Source: Corynebacterium tuscaniense
GTDB taxonomy: Bacteria > Actinomycetota > Actinomycetes > Mycobacteriales > Mycobacteriaceae
DNA: 64,000 bases
Direction of reading: 5' to 3'
Assembly: GCF_008693065.1 (NCBI RefSeq)
Contig: NZ_VXKH01000001.1
Span: 100,851-164,850, forward strand
The notes beneath the pieces were generated by a model. That model saw only the letters and a program-made list of their open reading frames with translations, searched no databases and was not told the DNA's origin. A program made the position numbers and the translations under genes. Positions 28,268 through 36,783 of the stretch are shown here, one piece after another. How positions within the stretch are numbered: position 1 is the first letter of the stretch; the number at the start of each line of letters is the position of its first letter.

Positions 28268-28569
28268 GCGCTGAGGAATTGGAGAATTACGAGGCAGAGG
28301 TTGAGCTTTCTCTGTACCGCGAGTACCGCGACGTGGTCAGCCAGTTTTCCTACGTGGTGGAGACAGACCGCCGCTTTTACTTGGCTAATGGCGTGGAGCT
28401 GATTCCGCACACCGAAGGTAAGGATGTGTACTACGAAGTGCGCATGTCAGACGCCTGGGTGTGGGACATGTATCGCGCTGTGCGCTTTGTCCGCTACGTG
28501 CGCGTGATCACGTACAAGGATGTCAACATTGAGGAGCTGGATAAGCCGGAGATGGTCATTCCGGAGTAG
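28264..28569 (+). CDS. DUF2469 protein
   Basis: This is a 101-residue acidic protein found throughout actinobacteria right after rnhB (Rv2901c in M. tuberculosis). It begins MSAEELENYEAEVELSLYRE and is rich in tyrosine and valine (VVSQFSYVVETDRRFYLAN). No function is known. The start overlaps the rnhB stop (ATGA). A strong terminator ends the rplS-lepB-rnhB group. Confidence 0.85.
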   Translation: MSAEELENYEAEVELSLYREYRDVVSQFSYVVETDRRFYLANGVELIPHTEGKDVYYEVRMSDAWVWDMYRAVRFVRYVRVITYKDVNIEELDKPEMVIPE

Positions 28570-28584
28570 CCCCATCGCACCAGC

Positions 28585-28628
28585 ACCCTGTGGATAAAGA
28601 AGTGTTATCCACAGGGTGTTTTGTTTAT
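28585..28628 (+). terminator. Rho-independent terminator after DUF2469 gene
   Basis: A perfect 13-pair stem (28585-28597 with 28605-28617, loop of seven) is followed by GTTTTGTTTATTT. Each arm contains TTATCCACA or its complement, the E. coli DnaA-box consensus, but as a single hairpin this reads as a terminator. Confidence 0.9.
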
Positions 28629-28736
28629 TTGTGGCCAATTTTCATTCTGAGGGATCCGTTTGGTCTTTTGCGTCGTCCAAAGGAGTAGGCCGCCTTGATG
28701 CGCGGTGCAAGTTAACACAAAAGATCGGAGAAGACG

Positions 28737-29126
28737 ATGGTGAAAAGTACGCCTGACACTGGTTTGGATACGAACCCGTGGGTGCTGGGCACGCTCGGTG
28801 AATCAAGTACGGCTGCCTGGTATGAGGAGATGGGGTATGAGATTGTCCAGCTTGGGTACAGAACCAGGCGGGGTGAAATCGATGTGATTGCTCGTGCGGA
28901 GGACGGAACGATTGTTTTCATCGAGGTGAAAACGCGGCGTGGGCACAGCTTTGGGGCGGCGGAGGCGGTGACAGCACGCAAGCTTAACCGTATCCGCGCA
29001 GCCGCATCGGAGTGGTTGATGGGTCAGCCTTATTCGCTAGTGCGTTTCGACGTCGTGGAGGTGCTTTACAACGGCCACGACTTCTTCCACCGCATGTACC
29101 AGGGGGTTGAAGATGGCGCTTGCTAG
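28737..29126 (+). CDS. yraN: YraN (UPF0102) family nuclease-like protein
   Basis: This is a 129-residue protein with a restriction-endonuclease-like fold. The motif TRRGEIDVIARAEDGTIVFIEVKTRR holds the D-ExK residues of a PD-(D/E)XK nuclease. Its biological role is not established. ATG 28737 follows ATCGGAGAAG. The 3' end overlaps comM by 14 bp, and the order yraN-comM-dprA matches other actinobacteria. Confidence 0.88.
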   Translation: MVKSTPDTGLDTNPWVLGTLGESSTAAWYEEMGYEIVQLGYRTRRGEIDVIARAEDGTIVFIEVKTRRGHSFGAAEAVTARKLNRIRAAASEWLMGQPYSLVRFDVVEVLYNGHDFFHRMYQGVEDGAC

Positions 29127-30648
29127 TACGTACAGTGCGGCTGTTGAAGGCGTTAATGCTCACTTTGTCACGGTGGAGGCCAATGTAGGACCGGGGCTCC
29201 CCGGGATCCACATCGTTGGCTTGGGAGACAAAGCGGTGGGGGAGTCCCGTGACCGTATTCGCACCGCCGTAGCGAATTCGGTGCTGCCATGGCCGCGCAC
29301 AAAAATCATGGTGTCCTTGTCGCCGGCGAATCTGCCTAAGTCGGGCTCCCATTTTGATCTTCCTGTTGCGTTGGCGGTCCTCGCCAGCATGGATCCCCGG
29401 GCCGAGCGGAGACTGAAGCGTTCGCTCATCGTGGGGGAGCTGGCCCTATCCGGTGGGCTGCGCCGAGTGGATGGCATTTTGCAGATCATCGCGCAAGCGC
29501 TGCATGGCCATCCGGATGGCGGTGAGATTGATCATGTGATCATCCCCGCTGGCAATGCGCAGGAAGCTGCACTCATTGGACACCCGGCGGTTAGGATTGC
29601 ACACACGCTCAGTGAAGCGTGGCAGTGGGCGATCGGGGAGAGCGAACTGCCTGGCCTCGAAACCGTGACACATACGGTGGAGCCGGTCCGTGTGCCCGAT
29701 TTCCGGGACGTGATCGGCCAGCTCCATGAACGCCGCGCTATGGAAATTGCGGCAGCGGGTGCGCACCACATGCTCATGATTGGTTCGCCGGGCTCCGGCA
29801 AATCGATGCTGGCGGAAAGGTTGCCGTCGATCTTGCCGGACCTGTCGCCCGAGCAGGTGGTGGAAGCAACCGCGATTCATTCAATCTCGGGGAACTCCTC
29901 GGGGGAGGTGATTATGAGGGCGCCGTTTGTGGCACCGCATCCGTCGTTAGGCAGAGCAGCCCTGATTGGCGGTGGCTCTGGTATTCCACGACCCGGCGCG
30001 GTGAGCCATGCGCATCATGGGGTGCTCTTTCTAGACGAGGTCAGCGAGATCGACGCCCGCACCCTCGACGCCCTGCGTGTCCCCCTGGAGAAGGGCGAGG
30101 TGCAGCTCACACGCGCGCGCCGGGTGGTAGTGTATCCGGCGAATTTCCAGCTCATCATGGCCGCGAATCCGTGCCGCTGTGGTGTAGACAATGCGGCGAA
30201 ATGCGAGTGTTCCTCTGGCGAGCGTGCGAAGTACCTGCGAAACTTATCGGGGCCACTGCGGGACCGTATTGATATCTGCTTGAACACCACCTCCGTGGGT
30301 GGTGTTGTCACGGCGTCGGATCAGGAATCTTCCGCAGTGATTGCGCAGCGTGTGCTGGCCGCGCGGGACCGCTCCCAATGGCGGTGGGCTAAAGCGGGAT
30401 TATCAGCCACGACGAATGGGCGCGTCCCCGGCGCGGTACTGCGGCGAGATTTCCCGGCTGCGGAGGACGGCATGGGCGTGATCAGTACCGCTTTGGCCGA
30501 TGGCATGATCAGTCAGCGTGGCGTGGACCGGCTTCTTCGCCTGTCGTGGACACTAGCGGATCTTGCCGGGGTGGACACACCGCGTCTGGCAGAGGTGATG
30601 GATGCGCTGAGCCTGCGTGAAACGGAACAGCAGGGGGTTGCAGCATGA
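29113..30648 (+). CDS. comM: YifB/ComM family AAA+ ATPase
   Basis: ComM is a hexameric branch-migration helicase that helps integrate incoming DNA in competent bacteria, though it is also kept in species not known to be competent. The 511-residue protein has an N-terminal S5-like domain (VGPGLPGIHIVGLGDKAVGE), Walker A IGSPGSGKSMLAERL, Walker B GVLFLDEVSE, and the cysteine cluster NPCRCGVDNAAKCEC. I chose the ATG at 29113 behind AGGGGG; a TTG six bases upstream is unlikely. The stop overlaps dprA. Confidence 0.94.
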   Translation: MALASTYSAAVEGVNAHFVTVEANVGPGLPGIHIVGLGDKAVGESRDRIRTAVANSVLPWPRTKIMVSLSPANLPKSGSHFDLPVALAVLASMDPRAERRLKRSLIVGELALSGGLRRVDGILQIIAQALHGHPDGGEIDHVIIPAGNAQEAALIGHPAVRIAHTLSEAWQWAIGESELPGLETVTHTVEPVRVPDFRDVIGQLHERRAMEIAAAGAHHMLMIGSPGSGKSMLAERLPSILPDLSPEQVVEATAIHSISGNSSGEVIMRAPFVAPHPSLGRAALIGGGSGIPRPGAVSHAHHGVLFLDEVSEIDARTLDALRVPLEKGEVQLTRARRVVVYPANFQLIMAANPCRCGVDNAAKCECSSGERAKYLRNLSGPLRDRIDICLNTTSVGGVVTASDQESSAVIAQRVLAARDRSQWRWAKAGLSATTNGRVPGAVLRRDFPAAEDGMGVISTALADGMISQRGVDRLLRLSWTLADLAGVDTPRLAEVMDALSLRETEQQGVAA

Positions 30649-31844
30649 GTTCGCTTGAATCCTGGGCATATCTGAACCGCGTGGTGGAAGGTCCAAACCG
30701 GCACGTGTTGGCACTGCTTGACGCGGGGCGTGATGCTGATGAGATTGCACACGGCATCCGTACTCGTGCGACTTGGCTCGGAGGTTTGGGGCCGACTACG
30801 GAATCGCGCTACACGTGGGATCAACCAGAGGAGGATCTGGCTGCGGCGGAGCAGGAAGGATACGTGTTGCTCACTCCCGAATCGGAGCACTGGCCGCGCG
30901 ATGAGATCGCAGCGTCCTTCGATGTGGCCCGCGCAAAAGCCATGCGTGAAGCAGTGGGGAACAGGTTGAGTCTGCCACCTGATGCCTATGCGCCACACGC
31001 GTTGTGGGTGCGGGGCAATACGAATCTGGCGCAGTTGTTTGCCAGTGCGGTGGGGATCGTGGGTACACGCGCTGCTTCCGCGTACGGGCGCCATGCAACG
31101 ACTGATTTGTGTCAGGGACTCGTGCGCCACCAGCACACCATTGTCTCCGGCGGGGCGTTGGGAATTGACACGGTGGCGCACTCCACGGCTCTCGATGCCG
31201 GCGGCACAACCGTTGTTGTTGCGGCGTGTGGTGCCGGGCAGGTGTATCCGCGACGCAATGAGCAGCTGTTTGCGAGGATCGCGAATGAGGGAGGGGCGAT
31301 CGTCACCGAGTATCCACCCGGAATGACCCCGGACCGCCACCGCTTCCTCACCAGGAACCGGCTTGTTGCCGCGCTGACTCAGGGCACCATCGTTGTGGAA
31401 GCAGCGTTCCGGTCCGGTGCGTTGAACACTCTGAAGTGGGTGGAAGTGTTCAACCGAGTGGGCATGGCGGTGCCGGGGCCCATCCTCGGGCCGGGGTCCT
31501 TGGGCACGAATCTGGCCATCCGTGATGAGCGCGCAGCGATGGTCCTGAGCGCCGATGATGCGCACGAGAAGCTCAGCCCCATCGGCACATCGGATGTGGA
31601 CGGCCAGCTTGAGATGGACTACGCCGCAAACGCCATCCAGCAACTCTCCCGCAACGAGCTGCGGGTCTATGACTCCCTGCCGCTCGCTGACACCGGTGGG
31701 CTGGAAGCCGGGGACATTGCCCAAGCATGCGGCTTCACCATCGGTCTGACGGTTCACCTGCTCATGGACCTGAACAAAAAAGGCATGGTCATCCGTAAAG
31801 GCCAGCTCTGGGAAAGGGCTGATAGCGCGCACGTACCCGCCTAA
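30645..31844 (+). CDS. dprA: DNA processing protein DprA
   Basis: DprA binds single-stranded DNA and loads RecA during transformation. The 399-residue protein has the Rossmann-like DprA core: AVGIVGTRAASAYGR, VSGGALGIDTVAHSTAL and FLTRNRLVAALTQGTIVVEA. A C-terminal winged-helix domain covers the last 60 residues. The start overlaps comM (ATGA). The terminal helix of the series leads to xerC after 52 bp. Confidence 0.95.
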   Translation: MSSLESWAYLNRVVEGPNRHVLALLDAGRDADEIAHGIRTRATWLGGLGPTTESRYTWDQPEEDLAAAEQEGYVLLTPESEHWPRDEIAASFDVARAKAMREAVGNRLSLPPDAYAPHALWVRGNTNLAQLFASAVGIVGTRAASAYGRHATTDLCQGLVRHQHTIVSGGALGIDTVAHSTALDAGGTTVVVAACGAGQVYPRRNEQLFARIANEGGAIVTEYPPGMTPDRHRFLTRNRLVAALTQGTIVVEAAFRSGALNTLKWVEVFNRVGMAVPGPILGPGSLGTNLAIRDERAAMVLSADDAHEKLSPIGTSDVDGQLEMDYAANAIQQLSRNELRVYDSLPLADTGGLEAGDIAQACGFTIGLTVHLLMDLNKKGMVIRKGQLWERADSAHVPA

Positions 31845-31896
31845 CCCAGGAGTGGCCATATACTGCCAGGAGGTCTAAAAACGGCAGGAGGGCACC

Positions 31897-32793
31897 ATGA
31901 CGCAACTCAACGCGGCGATCGATGACTTCGCTGACTACGCCCTCCTGGTCAAAGGTCGCTCCGAAGCCACAGTCAAGGGCTACCGCAGTGACTTACGGTC
32001 ACTTGCGGAATTCGCCCCGCTTTTCGACGATTTCACTCTCCCCACCCTCCGCTCCTGGCTCGCCGCCGGCATGCGCGCCGGGCTGGCCCACTCTACCATG
32101 GCGCGACGTACTGCTGCGGCCCGCGCGTTTTCTACCTGGGCCTACGAACATGGCCACCTTGAATCCGATGTGGCTGCCCGCCTGGTCACTCCGAAAGTGA
32201 ACCGTCACCTACCCGATGTGGTGAGCCCGAAGCGTGCCCAAGAGCTCGTTGAGGCACAGATCAACCCGGACGCCCATGGGCCTGAGGCAGCCCGTGACCG
32301 TGCGATGCTTGAGCTGCTCTATGCCACGGGCATGCGCGTCTCCGAACTCACCGGACTGGATGTGGACGATGTAGACCTCGGCCGTGGCTTAGCCAAAGTC
32401 ACTGGTAAGGGCAATAAACAACGCGTTGTTCCTTTCGGGGACAATGCGTGCACCGCGCTTGATACGTGGCTGTCGCGCCGGGGCGAGTTGGCTGCGAAGA
32501 ATAAAGAGGGGGCCGCCGGACATGCACTGTTCCTCGGCTCGCGTGGTAGGCGTATTGACGTGCGCCAGGTCCGCCGAGTCGTGGAACGTGCCGCGCAACG
32601 CACTGGCGACAGTGACTTAAGCCCACACGCGCTGCGCCACAGCGCCGCCACCCACATGCTTGAAGGTGGTGCGGACCTTCGAGTTGTGCAGGAACTCCTT
32701 GGACACTCCTCCTTGCAGACCACGCAGATTTACACCCACGTCAGCGCACAGCGCCTGAAAGCGGTGTACGACCAAGCCCATCCACGGGCTTAA
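31897..32793 (+). CDS. xerC: Tyrosine recombinase XerC
   Basis: XerC resolves chromosome dimers at dif with a partner recombinase. The 298-residue protein has an N-terminal SAM-like domain and a catalytic domain with the arginine in YATGMRVSELTGL, the lysine in VTGKGNKQR, the HALRHSAATHML box, the histidine in LLGHSSLQTTQ and the tyrosine in IYTHV. GGAGGGCACC precedes the ATG. The last 53 bp overlap the convergent M23 gene. Confidence 0.94.
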   Translation: MTQLNAAIDDFADYALLVKGRSEATVKGYRSDLRSLAEFAPLFDDFTLPTLRSWLAAGMRAGLAHSTMARRTAAARAFSTWAYEHGHLESDVAARLVTPKVNRHLPDVVSPKRAQELVEAQINPDAHGPEAARDRAMLELLYATGMRVSELTGLDVDDVDLGRGLAKVTGKGNKQRVVPFGDNACTALDTWLSRRGELAAKNKEGAAGHALFLGSRGRRIDVRQVRRVVERAAQRTGDSDLSPHALRHSAATHMLEGGADLRVVQELLGHSSLQTTQIYTHVSAQRLKAVYDQAHPRA

Positions 32794-33265
32794 GACGAAT
32801 AGTCGGTGTGTCTAGCAACGTCAGCGGATTGATGTATGTATCCGGTCCCGTCTTGGCACCCCAGTGCAGCCCATCGTGACCCCCATTCGGTGGTGCCATC
32901 CGACCAATCGGTTGCCCTTCCTGGACAACATCCCCGACCGCCACGGTGGGGAACACCGGTTGGTACGTCGTGCGGATGCCGTCCTCATGATCAATGGAGA
33001 TCACCGGGACCCCCACCACCACACCCACGAAGGCCACCACGCCGTCTTCGGCTGCCACAATGTCTTGCCCGGTGCGTGCCGTCAAATCCACACCGCGGTG
33101 GCCGCGCATCCAGTTCTTCTCCGGGATGTCAGCCCCGCGCGTGACCCGCGTGGCACTCGATGCGCCAGTCGTCGGATCCACGTATGCCCACGCAGGGCAG
33201 AAACCACCAAGGAGGGTTGCTACTGCTACTCCCACGGCAAAGAACAAACGCTGAAAAGGAATCAT
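32741..33265 (-). CDS. Secreted M23 (LytM) domain protein
   Basis: This is a 174-residue exported protein with a signal peptide ending at CPAWA (about residue 27), followed by a LytM domain. HRGVDLTA gives the first zinc histidine and aspartate. The usual HxH motif reads GLHWGAK, so the first of its two histidines is missing, as in several actinobacterial members (for example near Rv2891). It may be a weak peptidase or a regulator of other cell-wall hydrolases. No ribosome-binding site precedes the ATG; CACAAT lies seven bases upstream, suggesting a leaderless mRNA. It is convergent with xerC. Confidence 0.82.
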   Translation of the reverse strand: MIPFQRLFFAVGVAVATLLGGFCPAWAYVDPTTGASSATRVTRGADIPEKNWMRGHRGVDLTARTGQDIVAAEDGVVAFVGVVVGVPVISIDHEDGIRTTYQPVFPTVAVGDVVQEGQPIGRMAPPNGGHDGLHWGAKTGPDTYINPLTLLDTPTIRLKPVDGLGRTPLSGAVR

Positions 33266-33642
33266 GGGTTCGATTGTGGGGAAGGGGGCGTCGATAAGCG
33301 AAAAGGGCCTGTGGAAAACGACAAGCTATCCACAGGGCCGCGCCATAAATTGGCGCATACGCTGGAGCAATGTAGACTTACACGGCAGCAACGAGTCCAT
33401 TCGGGCGAGTTGACTACGCGCGGTGAAAATGCCTGGTCATAGCCTATCTTCGATAGGTGTAGTGGAACAGGTGCCACCACTTGCACCGGTCCTTTTCGTG
33501 AATCACTTGCGGGCAGTTCCATGTCCACGGAAAAATTATTGGTTCCACGGAAGGCGCGAGTGTGGCTCACCGCTAGGGTGTGGGGCAAACCCACACAACA
33601 AGACAGGAAACCGAGAATATTTACTCCAAAGGAGACATTCCC
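33266..33642. promoter_or_regulatory. Structured region upstream of rpsB
   Basis: The 377 bp between the M23 gene and rpsB hold no supported gene. The region contains an exact 11-mer copy at 33289, an interrupted stem with CCTGTGGA/TCCACAGG arms (33308-33336), GCGCCA-TAAAT-TGGCGC (33340-33356), CCTATC-TTC-GATAGG (33443-33457), a duplicated CCACGGAA, and GTGTGGG-GCAAA-CCCACAC (33578-33596). The last lies about 47 bp before the rpsB start, in its presumed leader. AAAGGAG at about 33628 is the ribosome-binding site. Confidence 0.5.
33289..33299 (+). repeat. Exact copy 6 of the 11-mer (intergenic)
   Basis: Between the M23 gene and rpsB; extended on the right to GCGAAAA. Confidence 0.9.
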
Positions 33643-34464
33643 ATGGCAGTTGTAACCATGCGTGAACTCCTCGACGCAGGTGTGCACTTCGGCCACCAGA
33701 CGCGTCGTTGGAACCCGAAGATGCGTCGCTTTATCTTCACCGACCGCAACGGCATCTACATCATCGACCTGCAGCAAACGCTGACCTACATCGATGAGGC
33801 ATTCGAATTCGTCAAGGAGACCGTCGCACACGGCGGCACCATCCTGTTCGTGGGCACCAAGAAGCAGGCCCAGGAGCCGGTCCAGGAAGAAGCACAGCGC
33901 GTGGGCATGCCGTATGTCAACCACCGCTGGCTCGGCGGCATGCTGACCAACTTCCAGACCGTGTCCAAGCGTCTCGCCCGCATGAAGGAACTGCAGGCCA
34001 TGGACGCAGCCGAGGATGGCTACGCAGGCCGCGGCAAGAAGGAAATCCTCATGCTCACCCGCGAGCGCACCAAGCTGGAGCGCGTCCTGGGTGGCATCTC
34101 CGAGATGACCAAGACCCCATCCGCACTGTGGATCGTGGACACGAACAAGGAGCACATCGCTGTCGCTGAGGCGCAGAAGCTGCGCATCCCGGTCGTGGCA
34201 GTCCTGGACACCAACTGTGACCCGGACGTTGTTGACTACCCGATCCCGGGCAACGACGACGCAATCCGCTCCGTCAAGCTGCTCACCCACATCATCGGTG
34301 AGGCAGTCGTTGCTGGTAAGCAGCAGCGCGAAGAGCGCGCTCTGGCCAAGGCACGTGAAGCTGCAGGCGACGTACCGGCTGAGGCAACCGAGCAGGCTCC
34401 GGCCGCAGAGCAGGCTGAGGCAGCAGCGGAAGCGCCGGCAGCTGAAGCAGCTTCCGAAAACTAA
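33643..34464 (+). CDS. rpsB: Ribosomal protein S2
   Basis: S2 is needed for translation initiation complexes. The 273-residue protein starts [22 protein letters not shown] and contains [34 protein letters not shown] and [10 protein letters not shown]. The tail after residue 245 is an Ala/Glu-rich low-complexity extension. The ATG at 33643 follows AAAGGAG. tsf follows after 219 bp with a possible attenuator between them. Confidence 0.97.
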   Translation: MAVVTMRELLDAGVHFGHQTRRWNPKMRRFIFTDRNGIYIIDLQQTLTYIDEAFEFVKETVAHGGTILFVGTKKQAQEPVQEEAQRVGMPYVNHRWLGGMLTNFQTVSKRLARMKELQAMDAAEDGYAGRGKKEILMLTRERTKLERVLGGISEMTKTPSALWIVDTNKEHIAVAEAQKLRIPVVAVLDTNCDPDVVDYPIPGNDDAIRSVKLLTHIIGEAVVAGKQQREERALAKAREAAGDVPAEATEQAPAAEQAEAAAEAPAAEAASEN

Positions 34465-34489
34465 GCTGAGGCTAAACCTCACAACAGGT

Positions 34490-34570
34490 AACCCCCGCGT
34501 CCGGTATAGCGTCCCGTCCGCCTCGCCTCGCACGAGAGCGTGACGGACACGTGGGCACGGGGGTTTCCTC
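34490..34570 (+). terminator. Attenuator-like structure between rpsB and tsf
   Basis: AACCCCCGCG (34490-34499) pairs with CACGGGGGTT (34556-34565), one mismatch, enclosing GTCCG/CGGAC and other inner stems. Only a short TTTCCTC follows, so partial termination or processing that sets the S2 to EF-Ts ratio is more likely than full termination. Confidence 0.5.
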
Positions 34571-34683
34571 ACAACACAGTTGGTTCTAGCGAGCTGGGCA
34601 TGCCGGTCCGGCATGCGTGCACTACGCTGTCAACTGACCTTTTACATACTTTGAACAACCACCACGAGGAGGGTCGCCCCACT

Positions 34684-35502
34684 ATGGCGAACTACACCGC
34701 TGCAGACGTGAAGAAGCTGCGCGAAACCACCGGCTCCGGCATGCTCGATTGCAAGAGGGCCCTGGAAGAATCCGGCGGCGACTTTGACAAGGCCGTTGAG
34801 ATCCTGCGCATCAAGGGTGCCAAGGACGTGGGCAAGCGCGCTGAGCGCAACGCTCTCGAGGGTCTGGTGGCTGTCTCTGGCAACACCATCGTTGAGATCA
34901 ACTCTGAGACTGACTTCGTGGCTAAGAACGATGAGTTCAAGCAGATTGCCCAGCAGATTGCTGATGCGGCTGCCGCTGTGAAGGCTAACTCCGTTGAGGA
35001 GCTCGCTGGTGCTGACGTCAATGGTGAGACTGCTGCTGATGTCCTGCAGTCACTGTCCGCAAAGATCGGCGAGAAGCTCGAGCTGCGTCGTGCGGCTACC
35101 GTTGAGGGTGACAACATCGCTAAGTACCTGCACCAGAAGGCTGCAGACCTGCCACCGGCAGTGGGCGTGCTTGTGTCCTACACCGGTGACAACGCTGAGG
35201 CTGCACACCAGGTTGCTCTGCAGATCGCTGCTATGAAGGCTCGTTACCTGGACAAGGACTCTGTCCCGGCTGATGTCGTGGAGAAGGAGCGCGCAGTCCA
35301 GGAAGAGATCACCCGCAACGAGGGCAAGCCGGAAGCTGCCATCGAGAAGATCATCGAAGGTCGTCTTGGCGGCTTCTTCAAGGACGTTGCTCTGCTTGAG
35401 CAGCCGTCCCTGGCTGATTCCAAGAAGACTGTCCGTCAGTTCACTGAGGAGAACGGCATTGAGGTCAAGGACTTCGTCCGTTTCGAGGTTGGTCAGGCTT
35501 AA
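34684..35502 (+). CDS. tsf: Elongation factor Ts
   Basis: EF-Ts exchanges GDP for GTP on EF-Tu. The 272-residue protein begins [20 protein letters not shown] (N-terminal UBA-like domain) and contains the core motifs [13 protein letters not shown] and [11 protein letters not shown] chose the ATG at 34684 behind GAGGAGGG; the frame is open upstream but without homology. A good terminator follows. Confidence 0.97.
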   Translation: MANYTAADVKKLRETTGSGMLDCKRALEESGGDFDKAVEILRIKGAKDVGKRAERNALEGLVAVSGNTIVEINSETDFVAKNDEFKQIAQQIADAAAAVKANSVEELAGADVNGETAADVLQSLSAKIGEKLELRRAATVEGDNIAKYLHQKAADLPPAVGVLVSYTGDNAEAAHQVALQIAAMKARYLDKDSVPADVVEKERAVQEEITRNEGKPEAAIEKIIEGRLGGFFKDVALLEQPSLADSKKTVRQFTEENGIEVKDFVRFEVGQA

Positions 35503-35532
35503 GCCCTAGCTCAAAGCTCTAACGCAGCATGT

Positions 35533-35560
35533 GCCCCAGGTTCGCCTGGGGCTTTTTGCT
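35533..35560 (+). terminator. Rho-independent terminator after tsf
   Basis: GCCCCAGG-TTCG-CCTGGGGC followed by TTTTTGCT. The T-run leads straight into an exact copy of the repeated 11-mer at 35558. Confidence 0.92.
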
Positions 35561-35568
35561 TATCGACG
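35558..35568 (-). repeat. Exact copy 7 of the 11-mer
   Basis: Forms the final Arg-Arg-stop of the lipoprotein gene and abuts the T-run of the tsf terminator. Confidence 0.9.
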
Positions 35569-35979
35569 TTCCAACACCCACACCCCGTCCCGTCCCTCAA
35601 ACCTCATTTGCGCATCTGGGTTCAGCTCTAACACTGCCTCGGCGTCGCCTGCACACAAGTCGACCTGGGATCGTTCCAAAGCCACCTTTGACACTTTGCC
35701 GTTGGGTTTTTGGACGAGTACCCAGTTGGTGGAGTCGTATGAGTCCTCATAATTGCGAAACACGTGATGGCCAAGCATGTCATTTGCCGTCTGGCCCGCG
35801 TACGGGCAAACAAGGAGGACTTGCGTGGCCTTGGGATAAACGTCGCTGACATGCAGCGTGACAGAAGCGTCACCCGCGTGTTCTGCCAACGCGTCCTGCA
35901 GCGCGTGCTGCTCCGGGTGTGTGCCACAGGCTGTTAGTAGCAAACAGGAAAGGGCGGCAGTAGTGAGTTTGGCGCGCAT
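35560..35979 (-). CDS. Small lipoprotein of unknown function
   Basis: This is a 139-residue protein with a lipoprotein signal (MRAKLTTAALSCLLLTAC, lipobox LTAC with Cys18). The mature part has two further cysteines (VCPYAG and DLCAGD), which may form a disulfide, and an aromatic C-terminus GVWVLERR. I do not recognise a family. It lies between tsf and pyrH on the opposite strand. Its stop codon is formed inside a copy of the repeated 11-mer. Confidence 0.7.
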   Translation of the reverse strand: MRAKLTTAALSCLLLTACGTHPEQHALQDALAEHAGDASVTLHVSDVYPKATQVLLVCPYAGQTANDMLGHHVFRNYEDSYDSTNWVLVQKPNGKVSKVALERSQVDLCAGDAEAVLELNPDAQMRFEGRDGVWVLERR

Positions 35980-36054
35980 CTGGGTCCTTCTCCTCCGGCA
36001 GCGTAAGATTGTCGCCGAGTGTATCTGACCCCCTTTTCAAAGGAGTTGACAAAC

Positions 36055-36783
36055 GTGACCGAAGCCACGGCACCCATGCGTACAGGCTACAAGCGAGTGA
36101 TGCTGAAGCTTGGTGGTGAGATGTTCGGTGGGGGCAAGGTCGGCATTGACCCTGATGTGGTTGAAAGTGTGGCCAAGCAGATCGCTGAAGTTGCCCGTGG
36201 TGGTACCGAGATCGCCGTGGTGATCGGTGGCGGTAACTTCTTCCGCGGCGCGCAGTTGCAGCAGCGCGGCATGGACCGTGCACGCTCGGACTACATGGGC
36301 ATGCTGGGCACCGTGATGAACTGCCTGGCGCTGCAGGACTTCCTGCAGCAGGAGGGCGTGGACTGCCGTGTGCAGACCGCGATCAACATGGCGCAGGTGG
36401 CGGAGCCGTACCTGCCGCTGCGTGCATCCCGCCACCTGGAGAAGGGCCGCGTGGTCATCTTCGGTGCCGGCATGGGTATGCCGTACTTCTCCACCGACAC
36501 CACGGCCGCGCAGCGCGCCCTGGAAATCGGGTGTGATGTTCTGCTCATGGCCAAAGCAGTCGACGGCGTGTATTCCGACGACCCACGCACGAACCCGGAC
36601 GCTGAGCTCTTCAGCGAGATTTCTCCGCGTGAGGCACTGGAGAAGAACCTCAAGGTCGCCGACGCCACTGCTTTCAGCCTCTGCATGGATAACAACATGC
36701 CGATCCTGGTGTTCAACCTGCTCAAGGAAGGCAATATTGCGCGGGCGGTTGCGGGGGAGCGCATCGGCACCCTCGTGAAGTAA
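36055..36783 (+). CDS. pyrH: UMP kinase
   Basis: PyrH phosphorylates UMP to UDP in pyrimidine nucleotide synthesis. The 242-residue protein shows [24 protein letters not shown], the acceptor region [15 protein letters not shown] and VFGAG-like [16 protein letters not shown] chose the GTG at 36055 behind AAAGGAG. The start of the membrane transporter overlaps its stop by one base. Confidence 0.96.
   Translation: MTEATAPMRTGYKRVMLKLGGEMFGGGKVGIDPDVVESVAKQIAEVARGGTEIAVVIGGGNFFRGAQLQQRGMDRARSDYMGMLGTVMNCLALQDFLQQEGVDCRVQTAINMAQVAEPYLPLRASRHLEKGRVVIFGAGMGMPYFSTDTTAAQRALEIGCDVLLMAKAVDGVYSDDPRTNPDAELFSEISPREALEKNLKVADATAFSLCMDNNMPILVFNLLKEGNIARAVAGERIGTLVK

Noticed and set aside
28585..28617. Paired DnaA-box words as part of a replication origin
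   Set aside because: They form one perfect hairpin followed by a T-run, and dnaA, dnaN and an AT-rich unwinding region are absent.
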